Assembly (NCBI GenBank): GCA_937894065.1
Contig: CALCST010000019.1
Span: 56,317-120,316, forward strand
DNA from: an uncultured Parabacteroides sp.
GTDB lineage: Bacteria; Bacteroidota; Bacteroidia; Bacteroidales; Tannerellaceae
Length of the DNA: 64,000 nt
Direction of reading: 5' to 3'
A model generated the notes under the pieces. That model worked only from the letters and a program-made list of their open reading frames with translations, did not search any database and was not told the DNA's origin. Position 1 is the first letter of the stretch. Each line of letters starts with the position of its first letter. This document shows positions 61,033-64,000 of the stretch, in pieces. A program made the position numbers and the translations under genes.

Positions 61033-62713
61033 CAGGTTCTTCTGCCGGCTTTTCCAATGCCTTTCTGTACATTTCAGGGTCGGCAAGAACTTCTAGAGCT
61101 TTATCCAAAACTTCATCATCTCTGAGGTTAAATATCAACTCTCCTTTCTGATAATAATAGCGTTTCACTATCTCTGCAGAAAGGAGTTTCTTTACCTCTT
61201 TCTTGAATCGGTCGAAATCTCTGTTCAAATTAGGAGTCAACTTTTCTTCCAAGGCTTTGAACAATGTTGAATCTTCATTGAGATAACCTTCAAATTCGGC
61301 AACTTCTTTCAGATTCTTCAATGCTTTTTCGCTCTGACGGTCATAAGTGAATTTCTTTTCTGAAGCATAAGCCTTGAATGCTTCGAAATCCTCATCCGAA
61401 AGTTCGAACTCTTCAACCGGAGGAATAGTTTTATGCTTCTGAACCCATTCTGTAACGTAGTCCATCAACACAGTATCAACAGCTAGATAATACATCATTG
61501 TCGGCATCTTAGGCTCTTCAACCTCAAATTCTGGACGAACACCACCGCCATCACGCACCGGACGTCCGTTCTTTGTATAGAACACTGAAGTCAAACTGTC
61601 CGGAATAGCCTCAACAGAACCATCTTCCTTGCGGTGAGTATAATCCATCTGCTGAATGCAACGGCCGCTTGGAATATAATATTTGCTTATTGTCACCTTA
61701 AGGCTTCCGTTATAAGGCAATTCTCTCGGAGCCTGAACAAGACCTTTTCCGAATGAACGCTGTCCGACAAGCACTGCACGGTCCATGTCCTGTAAACCTC
61801 CGGAAAGGATTTCGGCTGCTGAGGCCGAACCGCCGTTTATAAGAACTGCAATCGGCATAACTGTGTCAATCGGTTCAACCGGAGTGCGGTAAGTTCTGTT
61901 CATAGCCGGATTCTTTGCCTTTGTTGAAACCACTTCAGTTCCTTTAGGCGTAAACATTCCAACAATCTGAACTGCACCGTCCAGAATTCCACCGCCATTG
62001 TTACGTAAATCAAGAACCAGAGACTTTATGTTGTGATTCTTTTTCAGGTCGATAAAAGCATCTTTCACTTCCTGTGCGCTCTTGTCGGTGAAACCTTTCA
62101 GATATATATAACCGACACTGTCGTTTCGGACGCCATACCAAGTAACCTGGTCAACAAGGACTTTCTTCCTCATTATCTCAAACTTTCTCGGTTTCTTCTC
62201 GCCCGGACGCTGAATTGTCAGCGTCATTTTTGAGTTTGGAACACCTTTGAGCAACTCGCTCACCTTGTCGCTCTGCATTTTGGAAACGTCGATAGTATCG
62301 ATGGCAAGAATCAGGTCGCCAGCCTTAAGTCCTGCTTCGGCAGCCGGCATTCCTTCAAACGGTTCGGCAATCATAGCACCGCCATTTTTGTTTCTCTGAC
62401 GTATATATGAACCAATACCGCCGTATTCGCCTGTCACCATTTGTTTGAAGTCTCCCATTTCCTCCTCAGGAATATACTCAGTGTAAGGGTCAAGTCCGCC
62501 AAGCATTGCATTTATTCCACGGCGCACTGTTTTCTCTACATCTACAGTATCGACATAGAACATCTCAACTTCCTTCACCAAAGCGTTGAATATATCAAGG
62601 TTTTTGCTCACTTCAAATCGGTTGTCTTTCACCTGAGCTCCAACCGGAGCAACAGCACCTGAAAGAAGCAACGAGCAAACCAAGCCCAAAATAGATTTAC
62701 GTTGCATATGCAT
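61007..62713 (-). CDS. S41 family C-terminal processing peptidase
   Basis: 568 residues. Signal peptide 1-26 (ends VGAQ); MQRK at 62707 is an equal start. PDZ domain about 85-170 (MIAEPFEGMPAAEAGLKAGDLILAID). Catalytic S41 domain from about 190: SLVLDLRNNGGGILDGAVQI, the serine in GGSASAAEI (294-302) and Lys323 in GQRSFGKGLVQ. The C-terminal 150 residues are helical (IPPVEEFELSDEDFEAFKAYASEKKF). Periplasmic Ctp/Tsp-type protease. Tail-to-tail overlap of 26 bp with the metallophosphoesterase. Confidence 0.93.
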   Translation of the reverse strand: MHMQRKSILGLVCSLLLSGAVAPVGAQVKDNRFEVSKNLDIFNALVKEVEMFYVDTVDVEKTVRRGINAMLGGLDPYTEYIPEEEMGDFKQMVTGEYGGIGSYIRQRNKNGGAMIAEPFEGMPAAEAGLKAGDLILAIDTIDVSKMQSDKVSELLKGVPNSKMTLTIQRPGEKKPRKFEIMRKKVLVDQVTWYGVRNDSVGYIYLKGFTDKSAQEVKDAFIDLKKNHNIKSLVLDLRNNGGGILDGAVQIVGMFTPKGTEVVSTKAKNPAMNRTYRTPVEPIDTVMPIAVLINGGSASAAEILSGGLQDMDRAVLVGQRSFGKGLVQAPRELPYNGSLKVTISKYYIPSGRCIQQMDYTHRKEDGSVEAIPDSLTSVFYTKNGRPVRDGGGVRPEFEVEEPKMPTMMYYLAVDTVLMDYVTEWVQKHKTIPPVEEFELSDEDFEAFKAYASEKKFTYDRQSEKALKNLKEVAEFEGYLNEDSTLFKALEEKLTPNLNRDFDRFKKEVKKLLSAEIVKRYYYQKGELIFNLRDDEVLDKALEVLADPEMYRKALEKPAEEPATQTSDAK

Positions 62714-62858
62714 TATATTCTTGTTTTTCTACATTAATAATATATTAGTCTGTTCAAGTGTCGCAAATTATATAATTCGCAAGAATTACGGAGATTAAAA
62801 CAAAATTACCGCAATTTTTCCACCTAAAAGCTCGTAAATGTAGATAATATGTTTCTTT

Positions 62859-63836
62859 TTATGCCAAAATATCTTTTACTTTTAACTTTATTTGTTCCCA
62901 TTTGTCAGCAGGAATCTGAGGTCCGACAACATCGATTACATATCCTGCAAGAACAGAACCTATGCGTGCAGATTGCTCAAGAGTTGCGCCAATACTCTGT
63001 CCGTAAAGGAAACCTGCGGCAAAATTATCACCGGCACCTGTTGTGTCAACCGGTTTTCCGCCTTCAGCAGCTATCTTAATAAATGAGCCCTTGCTTCCTA
63101 CAATTGAACCTTCCTTACCTATAGTGACCAATGATATGTCCACCATTTCAGACAATGTTTTGACAGCTTCGACAGCCGGTTTACCGGTATATGCTTCAGC
63201 TTCGCTTTCATTACTGAAAAGAATATCTACATAAGCCGGAATAATCTTTTCAAGAAAACCACGGAAAGCATTTACAATATTAAAGTTCGACAAATCCAAA
63301 GCAACTTTCAATCCTAGTTTCTTTGAACGCTTCATTATTTCACGCACCAAATTGTCGTTTACCAGTAAATATCCTTCTATATATATGTAATCATACTGAC
63401 TCAACACTTCGTCTGAGATTTCTGAAGGGTCAATTGTCGGCGCCGGACCAAGAAAAGTACCCATTGTGCGCTCTCCATCCGGAGAAATTAGCACAGTGCA
63501 GCTGCCGGTCGGACCGTTTTCTTTGATAAAATATGGTGCAACGCCTGCCTCTTTCAAAGAATTTTCATAGAATTTTCCGATTTCATCATCTCCAATTTTA
63601 CCAATAAAACCAGAATTTCCACCTAAATATGAAATTGCGCGCATTGTATTGCAAACTGAGCCACCTGGAGCTTGAGTTGACTCTTCGCCAGACTGAGCCG
63701 CACGGATTGCAAACATTTTCTCCCTGGAAATCATATCCATAGCACCTTTCTGAATACCTATTTCCACTAGCTTTTCATCGCTTTTCAAACGGCTCAATAC
63801 ATCCACTAAAGCATTACCTAAACCTAAAATCTTCAT
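62859..63836 (-). CDS. PfkB-family carbohydrate/nucleoside kinase
   Basis: 325 residues from ATG 63836; an in-frame ATG 33 bp upstream would add 11 residues without family support. Ribokinase fold: NALVDVLSRL at residues 8-17, GGSVCNTMRAISYLGG near 58, and the C-terminal DTTGAGDNFAAGFLYG with the catalytic aspartate (near 270). The substrate is probably a nucleoside or sugar; adenosine kinase-like relatives of this length are common in Bacteroidetes. Alone, divergent from the tRNA-Asn. Confidence 0.9.
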   Translation of the reverse strand: MKILGLGNALVDVLSRLKSDEKLVEIGIQKGAMDMISREKMFAIRAAQSGEESTQAPGGSVCNTMRAISYLGGNSGFIGKIGDDEIGKFYENSLKEAGVAPYFIKENGPTGSCTVLISPDGERTMGTFLGPAPTIDPSEISDEVLSQYDYIYIEGYLLVNDNLVREIMKRSKKLGLKVALDLSNFNIVNAFRGFLEKIIPAYVDILFSNESEAEAYTGKPAVEAVKTLSEMVDISLVTIGKEGSIVGSKGSFIKIAAEGGKPVDTTGAGDNFAAGFLYGQSIGATLEQSARIGSVLAGYVIDVVGPQIPADKWEQIKLKVKDILA

Positions 63837-63886
63837 TTTTTTCAAATTTTTTCTGCAAATATATTGCATATTTCAAAAATACCTCG

Positions 63887-63894
63887 TACTTTTG
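63887..63894 (+). promoter_or_regulatory. -7 box of the tRNA-Asn promoter
   Basis: TACTTTTG matches TAnnTTTG; ATTG at 63863-63866 is a one-mismatch -33 element 20 bp upstream. About 50 bp before the tRNA. Confidence 0.65.
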
Positions 63895-63945
63895 CAGTGC
63901 AATTTCAGGGAAGGACATAAGTCAAGAATGAAAAAGCAACAATAC

Positions 63946-64000
63946 TCTTCCTTAGCTCAGTCGGTTAGAGCATCTGACTGTTAATCAGAGGGTCCTTGGT
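63946..64000 (+). tRNA. tRNA-Asn (anticodon GTT), 3' end outside window
   Basis: Acceptor TCTTCCT, D-arm AGCTCAGTCGG, anticodon loop CTGTTAA with GTT. Only the first 55 nt are present; the T-arm starts at the window edge. Confidence 0.93.

Overview
The window is about 64 kb of AT-rich chromosome from a member of the Bacteroidales, close to Bacteroides or its relatives; I cannot name the species. The evidence is a SusC/SusD pair, an ECF sigma / FecR / TonB-receptor locus, PorQ, an ExbB-ExbD-ExbD proton channel, MeaB, Bacteroidetes-type LptD, anaerobic NrdD/NrdG, and promoters with the Bacteroidales TTTG...TAnnTTTG signature in place of sigma-70 boxes. No insertion sequence, phage, integrase or CRISPR array was seen.

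Layout. 1-7.3 kb: the 3' end of a DUF1573-like gene and meaB (+), then a leftward block (SIMPL protein, pfkA, ispH-cmk, porQ, Lrp/AsnC regulator). 7.5-12.7 kb: TonB energy system (exbB, 4-TM protein, two exbD, later tonB), with tRNA-Ser(GGA), TatD nuclease and a polyprenyl synthetase between. 12.9-17.5 kb: asnS, an RluB-type pseudouridine synthase with a very long Asn/Gly/Arg-rich N-terminus, and purB. 18-23.8 kb: tRNA-Val(TAC), a secreted C45-like Ntn hydrolase, a DUF1080+PHP-like fusion lipoprotein, an unknown secreted protein flanked by direct repeats, trpS, a small lipoprotein. 23.8-27.3 kb: carB behind what looks like a complete leader-peptide attenuator. 27.4-31.2 kb: a periplasmic-sensor/LuxR-type regulator and a Tat-signal FAD oxidoreductase. 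31.4-37.8 kb: secreted PHP hydrolase plus SusC/SusD. 37.8-40 kb: HU-like protein, an array of four palindromes on an exact 22-bp period, and an unknown lipoprotein. 40.4-43.5 kb: nrdD-nrdG and an orphan YefM-like antitoxin. 43.7-48.8 kb: ECF sigma, FecR, STN-type TonB receptor, DUF4249-like lipoprotein, tRNA-Arg(CCG). 49-51.6 kb: asnA, ung, DUF2200. 51.6-57.6 kb: lptD, HD protein, TonB-dependent barrel. 58-64 kb: secreted nitroreductase, two paralogous membrane metallophosphoesterases, S41 protease, PfkB kinase, and a tRNA-Asn(GTT) cut by the window edge.

Most genes are housekeeping or outer-membrane physiology. TonB/ExbB/ExbD would energise the three TonB-dependent receptors seen here. The most unusual signals are non-coding: the carB leader with its U-rich tract and terminator, the 22-bp palindrome array, a perfect 9+9 inverted repeat at the nrdDG promoter, duplicated 31-bp promoter-like elements with identical spacing in front of the ECF sigma gene and fecR, a roughly 90-110 bp palindromic repeat present in opposite orientation at 17.7 kb and 57.9 kb, and a dispersed family of intergenic palindromes built from a few short words.
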